This document shows positions 1 through 11,724 of a stretch of 64,000 nucleotides of DNA, in pieces. Made by a program: the position numbers and the translations under genes. Numbering within the stretch: the first letter of the stretch is position 1; each line of letters begins with the position of its first letter. The stretch spans positions 620,001 through 684,000 of the forward strand of contig PUFA01000286.1 of assembly GCA_003508835.1 (NCBI GenBank), in the 5' to 3' direction. The notes beneath the pieces are model-generated. The model was not told where the DNA came from. It worked only from the letters and a program-made list of their open reading frames with translations, and ran no database searches. Origin of the DNA: Eonycteris spelaea. Lineage: Eukaryota > Chordata > Mammalia > Chiroptera > Pteropodidae.

Positions 1-60
1 TTTAGTTTAGTTTCAGATATACAGTACAATGCTTAGACATTTATATAACTTACGAAGCTA
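1..60 (-). mobile_element. L1 3'-end fragment
   Basis: TTTCAGATATACAGTACAAT and the following bases match the reverse complement of an L1 3' end; a similar stretch occurs at 9,655-9,700. It is cut by the window edge. Confidence 0.55.
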
Positions 61-1109
61 TATCAATGTTTTAAAGGTGAACTGTGCTGCCCCACTAAGA
101 CAAGGGAAAGCCAAGGGCAGCTGCTTGTGGGATGGAGCCAGAAATAACAAGAGAAAGAAGGCAAGCCTTAGCCCTTCACCAACGATCCCTGAGCCATCAC
201 GTTACAGAGCAGAGCAACAAGGGCTCTGGGAATTTGAAATTCAAACCTGCCTAGCTGGGTCCTGATGAGAGTATATTCATCACAATAAAAAGATAAAACA
301 TATTTTGTTTAATTTTTAAATATTGAGTTATATAGTATGTGAGCCTGCATTTGTTTTCTTATCTAGGCTCCATAAATGTTAGTAGTAGGCCCTTCCCCTT
401 CCTGCCTCCCTTTCAACCTTGCTCATTTTTCAACATATTGCACATGTTCAAGAGCACCTCCCCTCCTTAAAGTCTAATATTTGCTTCTACCTCATTATTC
501 TAAATGGAAGGAGCTCTCAGAACTCTTTGCAGCCATTGATTCTTTTTCTGTTCTCAAAATTCTCCCTAAGCCCATGACACTGGACCCTCCATGTCTCTTT
601 CCCTTGCTTCTCCAGACTCTGAAGATGAACCAAAGCCTTCCTCTCCCTCATGATCCCACCCATCCCTATCACAACTCAGGAGCTCTGGCATCCATTTTTC
701 CCAGACCCTATTCTTGGCTGACTGCCAAGTTTTCCCGCAGAGGGCCCACTGCCAGCTCAAACCTCTATCAGGTGCGTCCCCTTTTGGTTAACAATGCTAC
801 CCTTTTCCTTTACTACAGCCCTTGTCTTCTGGGGCACCCCTGCCAGCCACCAACCCCAGGCTTGATGTCCAGCTACTGTGTCTCCTCCGTGTCCTTCCCA
901 CAGGCTGGGATTTGGGTGAAATTAATGAGGCTGGACTGGGCTTGTGGAGGGTAGGATTTTTTTCACATTAATTTTTTAAAATTGTTTGAAAACATAATTT
1001 CTTTTGGACACCAAGTTTTGAGAGTTCCCTTGAATTTTATGCCTGAGATGAATGCCTCCATCTCTTCACTCTAGTTACTCCCTGCTTTTTCAAGCATCCC
1101 TTCTTTTCT

Positions 1110-1460
1110 GTTTCCCCTTCGATAACCCTTGGGCACCAGCCTCCATTCCCTGTTCTGATCCATTCTACAGTTGGACCCAGCATTTTCTTCCTTGAGTTTA
1201 GGTTTAATTGTGCCCATTTCTTCCTTAAAATTCTTCAAAGCCTCCCTGTCTCCTCTAGATTACAAACCCCATCATGCTCACTGGGCTTTATGTTCTGGGC
1301 TTTGCTAACCTTTCTGACTTTATTCCCATACAAATCCCTCAGTTATATGCTGATCTACTCGGTATTCCCCAGAGAGGTCTATTTCCTACCTCAGTGCCCG
1401 TATGCTGCTCTTCCTCTCCTGGAGCCTTTTCTCTCTCTTCCTTTTAATATGGAGTCTGGT
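1110..1460 (+). mobile_element. L2 LINE fragment
   Basis: It contains the C/T-rich L2 3' region pattern (TTCTTCAAAGCCTCCCTGTC, then a GGCTTTGCTAACCTTTCTGA-like stretch). Flanking sequence at 300-1,100 and 1,460-2,490 is unique and no gene is seen. Confidence 0.5.
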
Positions 1461-2499
1461 CAAGGCTTCAAGGATAGGTTTCCACAACCCCTTTTAGAGT
1501 GTCAAAGGGGAACCTGCCACTCCTCAGTGTTTTGACTGCTTCAACCTCAGAACAAATGCATTCTAACTTCCATTTTTCATACCTGTCACCCTGCTCCTGC
1601 CAGCTTCCCTGGAGGTGACTGTGAACACCTTGATTGCAGAGTTTATGCTTTGTTCCCCACCCCAGTGCTGGACAACAGCACTGCCGAGTTACTCTTTGGT
1701 GCCAGTTAAAGTTTATACTTTCATAGATATTCTGGTTCTCTCTTTTATGGCCTCTATAATGGCTCTTTCACCACAGCAATGCGGATCTTTCCCTCTGCCT
1801 AATGGTTTCCCCAGTGATGCCTCAGTCATGACTTGAAAATGGAATGTTGTTCTTGGCTGGCTTCCAATCTCTAGGACTGTATACTCTAGACACCTACAGC
1901 TAAGGACTACAAAAGTCACCTGCCAATGGTCATTCACAGGCAAAGTTATTCCACAGAACATCACAACACCCTCTATTTAACAGCCTCTCTCACCCTCTGA
2001 GTTCCTCTGCATGAACCTGGGATGGGGAGGGGCCATTAGAACCTGACCCCTGGCACACGCAGATGCCATGAGTTGGGGCAGCAGTGAGGTCAGCTTGGGG
2101 CAGCACCGATCCCAATCCAACCCTGTGCAGACAAGGGAAGGGAAGGGCCTTCATAATGCTCACAATCAAGGTTTCACTAGAGATTTGTTTGAAGATATAT
2201 CTCAATTTCTACTATGTCTAAAAATCAAGATGGATTCATCTGCTTTTTAATGAGGTAATAGCCAGCATCCCTCACTCCCTCCACGATTCAAATCACCACC
2301 TTCCAAATCCATTGCCATCTCCTACCACCTTAGCTCTCTCCAACCCTGAAGAGCTGAGTAGAAAAGGTAGTAGTGTTTAATTGCTAATTTTCTTTTTGAT
2401 ATAGACACCCATAAATCTATAGATTGGTATAGGTTTTTATGTCGTTATTTTTCAAAGTCCATTTTCTATGTCTTGACACCTGAAAGTAAGAGGTCCAAT

Positions 2500-3110
2500 A
2501 CTTAATAATGCCTCTCATGTGCCAGAAACTGTGCCAGTTCTTTTACACTACTTACTTATCATTTAACCTTCCTAAAAACCCCAAATGGTAGGTGTATTTT
2601 CTTAGGGCTTCCATAACTACTTACCAAACTGAGTGGGTTAAAACAACAGGAATTTATTCTCTCACAGTTCTAGATGCTAGAATTCTGAAATCAAGATATC
2701 AGTTGGGTTGTTTTCTTCTGGAGCTCTGAGAGAGAATCTGCTGCAGGCCTCTCCTCACTTCTGGTTACCAGCAATCCTTGATGTTCCTTGGCTTGTAGAT
2801 GCATCAGCCCAATCTCTGCCTATTTTAGGTGGCATTCTCTCTTGTTTCTGTGTCTATGTCTCTGTCCAAATTTCCCTCTTCTTATAAGAACAGGATCTTG
2901 TCACTGAACAGGATCCACCCTAATCCAGTATGACCTCATCATAACTCTATTTCCAAATAAGGTCACACAAATATAATAACCTGGAGTTAGAACTTCAACA
3001 TATCTTTTTGGGGGACACAATTCAACCCATAATATTAGGTATTGTTCTCATCTTCATAGTAAATTGAGATTCAGAGAATAGCTTATAGAAAGATATAGAA
3101 AACAAGTGGC
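2500..3110 (-). mobile_element. MIR interrupted by an MLT1 LTR
   Basis: MIR reverse strand runs to 2,592 (ATGTGCCAGAAACTGTGCCA...AATGGTAGG) and resumes after 3,039 (TATTGTTCTCATCTTCATAG). The intervening DNA is an MLT1 LTR. Confidence 0.6.
2593..3034 (-). mobile_element. MLT1 LTR (ERVL-MaLR), solo
   Basis: Reverse complement of the MLT1 LTR: a TGTATTTTCTTAGGGCTTCC end, the AATTTATTCTCTCACAGTTC block, and the GGGGGACACAATTCAACCCA end. It is flanked by 5-bp direct repeats GTAGG/TTAGG, fitting ERVL insertion. Confidence 0.75.
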
Positions 3111-3129
3111 GTAACTCAGTTTTTAATTT

Positions 3130-3335
3130 GTCTAGACCTAATTACCACCACTTACTGGGCCCCTGTTAGTACCAGGCCCTCCTATGGGTGCTTCATTTTT
3201 ATCTTTAATCCTTGTATAAACTGCATTTAGTCACTGTCTCCAGTTTTATAAGCAGAAGCTCAGATAATTTAAGTAGCTTGCCCAGAGTCACTCAGGTAGG
3301 AAGTGGAAGATCTGAGAATTTAATAATTCTCACCT
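3130..3335 (-). mobile_element. MIR SINE
   Basis: MIR reverse strand: ACCAGGCCCTCCTATGGGTG, then AGTAGCTTGCCCAGAGTCAC, then AGGAAGTGGAAGATCTGAGA. Confidence 0.7.
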
Positions 3336-3999
3336 AAGTCAACACACCAGAAAGTCCCCTGGTAATACGCCCTACCTGCAGCTGAGGATCACAACTGTAA
3401 AGAATGTGTTACTAGGATTTTCCAAGTGAGCTGTGTAAAGGCAGAAAATTGGTGCCTGGGATCACAGCACTGCAACTTGATGTCTTATGGTGGGCGATGA
3501 TGAGAACTATCAAGGAAGTTGTACAGAAAAACTACGCAAGGAGTAAAGCCCGTTAAAGAGCAATATATGTCACAACTACTTCTCTACAGGGTACTACATA
3601 TGGGCTGAGGTCACTTCTCTGTTCTGACATGCACCTTACTGAGAAGGAACCTCTACTACCACGGTGGGGAAGAACCATGTCTCAGTCAAACCTGTATAGT
3701 GGTTATTTATTGCTCCATTCTTCCTCAAAATAAAAAATCAAAAGCATCATTTCTTGGCAGCTGCTGTGCACTCTTCCTCAACATCAAAAATGTGTCACAC
3801 ACATACTGGCCAGTGTGTTACAAACACAGCACCTGGACACAGAGACCTTTAAGCAATGCATAAGTCACAGCAAGTTCAAGTCAATGCAAGACAATATGAG
3901 AGAGCACTTAGCCCAATGCCGCTAACTTATGTTGGAGCAGCACTTACAAATTAAAGTTATTTTTGCTCACATTATTTAAAAAAATACCACAAAAGTAGA

Positions 4000-4165
4000 G
4001 GGTAACATGGACTTTGGAGGCAGACAGACTCAAATGTCAATCCCAGCTCTACCAGGCACTACTTGTGGGAACCTAGATGAGTTATTTCTCGTCTCTAAGT
4101 CTAGATTTCCCAACCTGTAAAATTGAGATATTGACATGAACCTTGTAGAGCTGAATAATGAATAT
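4000..4165 (+). mobile_element. MIR SINE
   Basis: MIR forward core: CAATCCCAGCTCTACCAGGC, then GAGTTATTTCTCGTCTCTAA and CCTGTAAAATTGAGATATTG. Confidence 0.75.
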
Positions 4166-4423
4166 CAACATACCACTCTGACCCTTGATTCCTAATGGGG
4201 AATATAAACTATGGGTAAGAATAAAACATTGTTTTAATTTGACCTTATTTCTCTTATCCCAGATGACTAAATTCTGTTTAAAAGAGATGTGGCTTAAATA
4301 ATAAATGGGAGCACAGCTCTGGAAGAGGCATCAGGTTGGGAAAACATGTAACGGGATGAAAAAACAACAGACTGATAGGAGACACTCTTTTTTTTCATGT
4401 GCTCAATATTATCCAACTGAGTA

Positions 4424-4489
4424 ACACACACCACACACATACACACACGAGACTATATGGGGTTAGAAGACTACCTGTACAACTTTATT
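4424..4489 (-). terminator. Candidate RUBCNL poly(A) signal with GU-rich downstream element
   Basis: AATAAA lies on the minus strand at 4,484-4,489. About 35-60 bases further downstream (4,424-4,449) is a GT-rich stretch (GTGTGTGTATGTGTGTGG), the classic arrangement for cleavage and polyadenylation. Cleavage is expected near 4,460-4,475. Confidence 0.6.
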
Positions 4490-5534
4490 GCCTGTGTGTG
4501 CTGTTTAAGAAGTTCATTCACTGCAGCTTTTGTTAGGGCATGTGAATCCTGGGAGGTATGACACCCATACTCCAGACTGAACACATACTAGGAAGGGGCC
4601 CTTTCTCAAGCAGGAGAAAGTATGCGGGAGGTAGAAGAAAAAAATAGTCTCTTATATTTGAAGAAAGCATCTAGGGAATATTAGAAAAAAGGAATTTGTA
4701 AAGGTTTAGTGATTCACCTAACCTTGCTAATTGATGTCTATAATTTTAATGTTATTACTAAAGTCACATTGTTATTAACAATATTTTCCCACAGCTTATT
4801 TAGTCTTAAGATACTTTATGTTCAATTTTATATGAGACAAAATCCTAAAGGGCAGGGATGAGTTTCTACTCACCCAAGCATCTGTTGACTTAGTGTGTGG
4901 AAAAGAGATGACAAATACAGGTTTGATTTGTGCCATCTGAAGGAGTGCCATCTAGAGGCAATTGCTTCAAATGGCATCTCCACACAGCGCTAAGCAACTC
5001 AAACTCACATTGAAATATATGTAACTGCTGAAGTGATGTGTACTTTCTATACAAACCCTGGAATAACTAAAATCTATAAGACTGATATAATTACAAAATG
5101 GCATTTAAGTGGAAAATGAAACCTGAGCAAAGAGATTTGGGGCTATACTTTTGTTCAATGAAAATGCCAATCTGTTTCACAAAACAAGCTTTACAGGAAG
5201 ATGAACTGAGCAATTCATCTTGTTAGTTAAAATTCATAAAAAAATAGATTCCAACATTAGTTAAATACAACTATTCAAATACAAGTATCAAAAAAAAAAA
5301 CTTAAAAAAACAGTAGCAGCAAAAATATTGAACATTTATAAACAAAATCACCAGTAAAACCACTATGCTTAATAACAAAGAATCTGCATACTTTTAAAAT
5401 ATTAAATAATAAGAGAATATTGTCCATTTTTCTTAACATACGATACTTAACTAAAACAATGTTGTCAATAATAGACATGAATAGGTGTTATCTTAAGGCC
5501 CGTTGAATAGCTTTTGTCACAGCACTCAGGGGCA
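4465..5534 (-). other. RUBCNL: RUBCNL 3' untranslated region (inferred)
   Basis: AT-rich unique sequence between the stop codon and the first canonical AATAAA on the minus strand. No other canonical signal was seen in between. Its length of about 1.07 kb is an inference. Confidence 0.6.
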
Positions 5535-5647
5535 TCATGTTGCTGCAGAGGGCGAACTTTCCAAAAGTCTCCTTCTAGCTGTGATTCTTGCACACCGGGG
5601 GCATTCGGAGGCCCGGAAACATTGCTTGTGAAAGCACGCTCTGCAGG
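5535..5647 (-). CDS. RUBCNL: RUBCNL last coding exon 13 with stop codon, intact
   Basis: Acceptor ttgcttgcag. The exon encodes (A)CRACFHKQCFRASECPRCA then RITARRRLLESSPSAAT and a TGA at 5,535-5,537. The CRACFHKQCF...CPRC cluster and the C-terminal residues match human RUBCNL end to end, so the natural stop is kept. Confidence 0.97.
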
Positions 5648-6239
5648 CTGCAAGCAAGGGTAAGAGCCATCAGCAAAGGGCTATCTTGTTTCCTTACATA
5701 CATAGACACTCATCCTCATCCTGGGGAGAGAGGAGGTCTGAGTCCAGAAACCAAAACTGTCCAAAAAGAAATCAGACAGGTTGAAACTCAGAGGGATTAT
5801 GTAGTTTCCAGGTCATGAACACGAGGTTCAGAGAGACTGATGAATGGATGCTGCTGTGCCCCCCAGATTTGCCCAGGGCCATTCCCCCAGCTGCTGAGAG
5901 TACTGGTAGCCCATGGCTCAGGAAGCGGTGTCCCTTCTCTGGAAATGGCCCTAATTGGAGAGAGCTGCCTCCTCAAGGTCACATCCCTTTGCTGGCACCA
6001 GTCTGTGTCAGGTGACTGGTCAATGTGGGGTTTAAAGACTCAGCTGGCTCCTTGTCCCCAATTTGGGACAATGCTGAAGATCATTCCTGCTTCAGAAATC
6101 CCCATGAGATGTGCTGGGCCTTCACTGAAACTGAGGCAGGATAGTTAGCCTAGGGAAGTTCTCCCTTCCCTCCAGGATGTGGCTCTAGAGTTTTTCCTCA
6201 ATCTCTAACTCAGCCCCTCTCCCTATTTTGATTCCAAAA

Positions 6240-6780
6240 GTGAGACCCCTGCATGAGAAACAAGCCAAGGCCAGGAGACAAGATAGATGGCCTTGGGCTG
6301 CCTTCTCCCCTCCAGGTGGCATTGAAATAGGCCAAGATCTGGAAGCAAGTTGGATATCCTTGGCACAACCCCTCCATCCCTAAAAAAAACAAAAGCTCAT
6401 GATTTAGACAGCTCTGGGCAGACTGTCTCTCTGAGCTGCCCTCACTTTTCTCCTGTGTGTGCTATCGCTTTAATAAAATTCGCGTTTTCCTGCTTGCTAT
6501 TTGTCATGACCTTGAATTCCTTCTCACGGCATAAGATAAGAACCTAGTCACTGGAGCTCCGGGGTCAGCGTCCCTCTTTGGACTTCCACCATGTCGAGCT
6601 CTCCAGCATCACAGCCACGCCACAGTTCAACTTCTCCCTTTGCCAGATCCCGCTGGCTTCACACCCCCATGGGTATTGAGCCTGATGTCATGGCTCAGTG
6701 AACTTTCTGCATGGAAACCCCTGTTTCACAGCTTCTCTGTTGGGGGACCCATCCTGTAACATTGCCTAATGAGTTAGGGG
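6240..6780 (+). mobile_element. Endogenous retroviral LTR, class I-like
   Basis: The GCTTTAATAAAATTCGCGTT poly(A) signal region and TCATGACCTTGAATTCCTTC followed by a GGAGCTCCGGGGTCAG stretch look like R-U5 of an ERV1 LTR. CpG content is higher than in the surrounding intron. Ends are approximate and no ERV gene is visible. Confidence 0.55.
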
Positions 6781-6964
6781 AAACAACACTTGAGTAATCT
6801 AAGAAGACCTGCTCACATCAAGGGTGAAGGCAGAATTCATCACCAGATCTCTCCCATGAAACAGTGTAGAGGGTCCCCCTGCTTCTACTTTTTGAAGAGT
6901 AGTCTTAGGTCCTCTAGAGAGCACAGGCTTTCCTTGGGCACTAATACAGAGAAGAACAAGGATC

Positions 6965-7150
6965 TGCAAACCTTTGTAAACAGCTAGATAGTAAATGTTT
7001 TAGGCTCTGAGGACCAGATGGTCTCCATAACAACTACTCAACTCTGCCATTGTAGTGTAAAAGAAGCCAGAGACAATTTCAGCCTTGGACTGACCACAGT
7101 GGATTACAAAACTGGGCTGGCTGTAGCTTGCCCTGCTATAGAAGAATTGA
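6965..7150 (+). mobile_element. hAT-Charlie MITE fragment
   Basis: AGATAGTAAATGTTTTAGGC, GGTCTCCATAACAACTACTC and AACTCTGCCATTGTAGTGTA match the family seen again at 28,815-29,000. Confidence 0.65.
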
Positions 7151-7299
7151 GGAACAGGAAAAACAGTGACCACATCCTCTCTCCAAATCCTGTACCAGGA
7201 AACATCATCCCTTATCCTTGCCCCACCCAAATACTCCTCCCCATGCACCTAAACTTTATTAGTTCCAATCTCACATGTAAGCACACATCACTGTCATTA

Positions 7300-7425
7300 T
7301 AATTTAAAGAAATGTTATTAAGTTGTTATTAAGCTTAAGTTAATGTTGTGCTTTAGTTATTGAACTTATGTTAACTTTACACTTAAGTTATTAATCAATT
7401 AAGTTTATGTTATTAATTTATTAAG
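7300..7425. repeat. AT-rich degenerate repeat
   Basis: Repeated variants of TTAAGTTATTAA / GTTATTAAG fill the intron right beside the exon 12 donor. Low-complexity sequence. Confidence 0.6.
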
Positions 7426-7429
7426 ATAC

Positions 7430-7520
7430 CTGAACATCTTCTACATGTCGTGGTTTGAAATGGGAAGATGACAGCTGTACTCTGGCAAAATTCACAAATG
7501 AAGCCCTTTCCTTGACACAG
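7430..7520 (-). CDS. RUBCNL: RUBCNL coding exon 12, intact
   Basis: The 91-bp exon has acceptor cttaatag and donor TCA G|gtatct. It encodes [20 protein letters not shown] then [10 protein letters not shown]. The CxxxxxFxCEFC and CRRC pairs are zinc ligands of the RH domain in the family. Confidence 0.96.
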
Positions 7521-7974
7521 CTATTAAGAGAAAGAGTCAAAAAGTTAAAATCCTCTTTGGTACTGTTTATTTTGATGGGAAATCTGAGTCACCACTTTTA
7601 AAGAACTTTATAAGCATCAATTTTTAAATGTCTATGATCTCAGACTCTAGAAGGAACATAATGTTATATTCTGTTCCAATGAATCAGAACAATAAATGTG
7701 CATTTGTTTTGCATGGAGAAATTTCACACCGAAGCAGATTGAGAGACCAGAGGAAAATCATGAGTTTAAACATGTATTCTTAAATGATCTAATTTTGTTT
7801 CTGATAGCTACACTAGACAGAGCACCTGTTCCACTGGATCCTAAGTCGACATGGCTGTATTTGGCACATGGTGGCAGATGGGAGCTGAGGAAAGCCCAAA
7901 GCAGGGCTGGGCACCCAGACTAAGAAAGAAGTCGCTTGGCCCAGGCTTGCATCCAAGCCCTGCTTCTCCAGCCC

Positions 7975-8130
7975 TGCTTCTTACTAGCAGAAGAACCTCG
8001 GCCTGTTACTTAATAGCTATGAACCTCATTTATACTCATCTAGAAATAGTGTTGTCAATGCTTCCCTCAGGGTTTGTGAGGATTAAATGATGTAAAGTGC
8101 AGAACACCCAACACAGGCCCTGATGCTCAG
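7975..8130 (+). mobile_element. MIR SINE
   Basis: CTATGAACCTCATTTATACT and GGTTTGTGAGGATTAAATGA, then GTAAAGTGCAGAACACCCAA match MIR. It lies in the intron just below exon 11. Confidence 0.7.
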
Positions 8131-8159
8131 AGACACATTTGCCCCTTGCAAAACCTCAC

Positions 8160-8313
8160 CTCACAGTGGGCCACGTGAGCAAGTGTAGCTTTCAGAACAT
8201 CCTTGAGTGAGGGCACCAGCATCCCTTTCTTGACCCTGATCATGTCCTCCAGGGAGAACAGGTGGAGCTCATCAGTCAAGTGTCTAGGCACTTGCTCAAA
8301 TTCCTTTAATGCA
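8160..8313 (-). CDS. RUBCNL: RUBCNL coding exon 11, intact
   Basis: The 154-bp exon has acceptor ctctggcag and donor GAG|gtgagg. It encodes (S)ALKEFEQVPRHLTDELHLF, SLEDMIRVKKGMLVPSLKDV and LKATLAHVAHCE. The HLTDELHLFSLED motif is the strongly conserved RH-domain segment shared with Rubicon. No lesion is seen. Confidence 0.97.
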
Positions 8314-8939
8314 CTGCCAGAGAGGAAACAAAAAGGATTAAAGAACTCATCCACACAGAGGCCTAGACAGAATGAGGGAAGGGGGTTAGTAGGCAACTGT
8401 TTTCTCTTGGCACTCACGCTTATTTTTTTTAATTCAATTTTTTTCACTAGCTACAAGAACAAATCAACCTTACTCATCACTTTACATCTTACAAGTTCGC
8501 TTGGAAGCCATGAAATTAAAATTCCATAAATGCTAACTTTAAAAAACTGAACGAGCAATGTGTCTCTTGCAGCTTGCCCATGTACACACAGAGCAAAAGA
8601 AAACAGTATTATTTCAAATCTTAAAGATGTGTACTAGATAAAACTCACTACCTTATTGATTTCAGCTAAATTTCAAGTTCTTCACTGACAGATGTCCCAG
8701 ACTATTCATGAGCAGGCCTGCAGCGCCCAGATCCATGAGTACAGCACTGAGCTTAAGACTCAGGTATCCAAGTGTAGGCTGGTTGTAGGCACTTGGATGT
8801 CCCAGGGGCATTAAAAACTGAACATAACCCTCTCTAAACCCCCCTGATCTCCTCCTGAGTTCCCTAAATCAGAGAGCAGCATCACCAAGCACTACATTCC
8901 CAAGCCAGCCACTGCCTATACTAGACTGACATTCTAGAG

Positions 8940-9105
8940 ATGCCAAACCACATTTAATTCTCTATTCAGCCTGGGGTACTTGCTCACACTGCTTCCTCTT
9001 TGCACTCAGGCTTTTTCTCTAGAAGTCTTGCCTGCTTCCTTCTCCATCCCATCCCTTATGAACTAAATGCTGCCTCCTCTGCACCCTTGGGGCTCCCTGC
9101 ACACT
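8940..9105 (+). mobile_element. L2 LINE fragment
   Basis: CTTGCTCACACTGCTTCCTC and TCTTGCCTGCTTCCTTCTCC resemble the L2 3' region. Weak match. Confidence 0.4.
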
Positions 9106-9194
9106 GAGTTGTTGTGTTTTCTTCCTGGACTTAACATGAGTCCTGTCGATTTTTAAAAGCCTGAAACAATGAATGGATATTCAAGAACTTTTTG

Positions 9195-9310
9195 TAGATG
9201 GTAAGAATTGTAGGCATTGTTACATGTTATAGACAAGAAAATTGGGGGTCTGAGAAGTAATCAACCCATCACACCAATGCCATGAGGGAGAGCTCAAAGC
9301 CAAATGACTG
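9195..9310 (-). mobile_element. MIR SINE fragment
   Basis: GTTACATGTTATAGACAAGA and GGGGTCTGAGAAGTAATCAA fit the MIR reverse strand. Weak. Confidence 0.4.
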
Positions 9311-9604
9311 CAGAAGACATGCTCCTCCCCAAAAATTTAATTCAAAAGTAATACATCATCATTAAATAAAAATCAGACACTGAAAGAGCTTTAAAACAAA
9401 AAAAAATTAAAGTTATGATCCAATTATAATAAATAATCTTAACTCCTTGAGTAACCTCTCTTTCCATTAAAAATCTCTATCTTTGTCAGAGAATTGAAGC
9501 CTATACCTTCATGGCCACTGCTTCCAGAAATTCCACTTCTTGAAGTTCAGCCTAAAGATATACCTATGGATGTGGGCAGAGATTCAGCTAAAACCTAGAA
9601 TTTA

Positions 9605-10012
9605 AATTTTTTTAAAAAAATTTTCAATTACAGTTGACACTCAATATTATGTTAGCTTCAGGTATACAGCATAGTGGTTAGCCACTTATTTAACTTATGA
9701 AGTGATCCCCCCAATAAGTCTGATACTCCTCTAAAACCATACATACTTATTATAATATTATTGACTATATTCCTTGTGCTGTACTTTGCATCCCTGTGAC
9801 TACTTTATAAATGTGAATTTGTACTCCTTAATCCCTTCAGCTTTTTCATCCATCCTACCAACGCCCCTCCCACCTGGCAACCATCAGTTTGTCCTCTGCA
9901 TCTACAAGTTTGTTTCTGCATTACTTGCTTGTTTATTTATTTATTTTTATTCCACACATAAAGCAAAATTATATGGTATTTTTCTTTCTCTGTTTGACTT
10001 CTTTTGCAGTAC
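9605..10012 (-). mobile_element. L1 3' end, inverted segment
   Basis: It starts with a poly(T)-like TTTTTTTAAAAAAATTTTCA, followed by the 3' UTR antisense (CTTCAGGTATACAGCATAGT, CACCTGGCAACCATCAGTTT). It abuts a plus-strand L1 segment at about 10,012. Confidence 0.75.
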
Positions 10013-10290
10013 GGAGTTCCTCAAAATACTGCCATATGACCCAGCAATCTCACTTATCCAAAGAAATCCAAAGGACTAATATGAAAAGACATATGCATAC
10101 ATATGTTCACTGCTGCATTATTTATAATAGCCAAGATATGGAAGCAACCTGTGTTCGTCAATAGATGACTGGATAAAAAAGATGTGGCACATATATACAA
10201 TAGAATATTACTTGGCCATAAAAAATGAAACCTTACCATCTGTGACAACACAGATGAACCTAAAGAGTATTATGCTAAGTAAAACCTAGT
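10013..10290 (+). mobile_element. L1 3' end, opposite segment of an inverted pair
   Basis: CATATGACCCAGCAATCTCA, ATTATTTATAATAGCCAAGA, GATGTGGCACATATATACAA and the ATGCTAAGTAAAAC end correspond to the end of L1 ORF2 in plus orientation. The head-to-head junction with the minus-strand part suggests one inverted insertion. Confidence 0.75.
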
Positions 10291-10449
10291 TTTTAAAATA
10301 ACAAAACACATTAAAATATATCTAAATATCTATTAAAATCTATTAGGTTTAATATCTATGAAAATATTAAAACATATTTTAATATTAAGGTATTTAAAAA
10401 TCTATCAGTAATTGAACAATTATGGTCTAGAATGCTATACAGCCAATAA

Positions 10450-10925
10450 AAGTTCAACATACTTTTCTATTAGGGTTTTTTAAAAAGCCATTGGTGTACC
10501 CATGCTCACAGCAACACTATTCACAATAGGCAAGAGGTGAAAGCAACCCAAGATGGATGAATGAACAAAATGTGGTATATACATTCAGCCTTAAGAAAAA
10601 AGGACATTAGGGTACATGTTATAACTTGAGCAAAGCCCAAGGACATTACACTAAGTGAAACAAGCAATTCACAAATATACTTTAAAATAGTCAAATTCAT
10701 AGATACAGAAAGTAGAATGGTGGTCATCAAGGGCTTGGGGGGAAAGGGACTGGGGAATTATTGTTTAATGGACACAGAGTTTCAGTTTTGCAAGATAAAG
10801 AGTTTTGTGGATTGGATGGTGGTGATGGTTATAAAACAATGTGAACGTACTTAACCACACTGAACTGTTTATGTAAAAATGGTTAAGATTGAAAATTTTG
10901 TTATGTTTATTTTACCACAATTTAA
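10450..10925 (+). mobile_element. Old L1 3' end
   Basis: GCAACACTATTCACAATAGG, AAAATGTGGTATATACATTC and GTTATAAAACAATGTGAACG, ending in ATTTTACCACAATTTAAAAT, are typical of an L1M 3' end. Confidence 0.75.

Positions 10926-10959
<34 letters not shown>
10926..10959. repeat. (TAA)n microsatellite
   Basis: About eleven TAA units grown from the A-rich tail of the preceding L1. Confidence 0.95.
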
Positions 10960-10960
<1 letters not shown>

Positions 10961-11005
10961 TAACTTTAAAGAGAGGGTCTGTGTTCCCAAGGAGACCTGA
11001 GGCAA

Positions 11006-11303
11006 TTAAAGTTGGCCCTCTGGATCTGTGGGCTGGGTTTTGCATCCAAGGATTCAACCTTCCACAGATCAAAAATTTTGAGGAAAAAAAAAAGCCCAAA
11101 AAGTTCCAAAAAGCAAAACTTGAATTTGCCATGTGCCATGCACTATGCTGAATCCATGCAAATGAAGTGATTGATAGTAGACATACTCTGCTGTAGCCTA
11201 TATGCAAATATACATTACATGCAAAGGGATTTGAAAATTTGGGTATCCACAGGTATCCTGGAACCAATGCCCCATTATATACCAATGGGCAACTGTACTG
11301 TGT
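11006..11303 (+). mobile_element. MER2-type Tigger DNA transposon
   Basis: AGTTGGCCCTCTGGATCTGT at the left, AAAGTTCCAAAAAGCAAAAC inside, and ATCCTGGAACCAATGCCCCA then GGGCAACTGTA at the right match a MER2-like Tc1/mariner element. It ends about 125 bases from exon 10. Confidence 0.75.
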
Positions 11304-11427
11304 TAAGATGCCCTGTGTATTGGGAGGAGCCAGACCAGGAGGCACACAGAGGATTAGCAAGTGTATGGAGGTTATTGGTTTCTCCCAAGTCAAATGCCCA
11401 GACTGTCCCAGCCAACGGTAGTAGTAC

Positions 11428-11489
11428 CTTTCAGCAAATCTGCAGGTCTTCAACAGCTTCTTGATATGAAATAGCTGCTCCTGGATTTC
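11428..11489 (-). CDS. RUBCNL: RUBCNL coding exon 10, intact
   Basis: The 62-bp exon has acceptor tcacattag and donor GAA AG|gtacta. It encodes EIQEQLFHIKKLLKTCRFAE, nearly identical to human. The AG|T split codon joins exon 11. Confidence 0.95.
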
Positions 11490-11724
11490 CTAATGTGAGA
11501 AACCAAAAAGGGCAAAAGTTAACTAAGATAAAGGACACTGAAAATATATATGTCAAATTTAAATGTTATTTCTAAACTTGAAATGCTACAACTCTATCAA
11601 ACAAGCCTTTGAAGTCTATATAGCGGGGGTTCATGACTGAGTCCAAATATCCACAGAAGGTTCAGGATGGACCCAGGTTTTGTGGACCTTGAAGCTTATA
11701 TGACATTGAGGCTTTAAGAAAAAC

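Noticed and set aside
481..954. 157-residue open frame on the plus strand
   Set aside because: No recognisable domain, biased toward Pro/Leu/Ser from C/T-rich DNA, next to an L2 fragment, and no splice or promoter context.
5465..5653. Methionine-started frame across the last RUBCNL exon
   Set aside because: Wrong frame; the RUBCNL frame in the same exon gives the conserved cysteine-rich C-terminus and stop.
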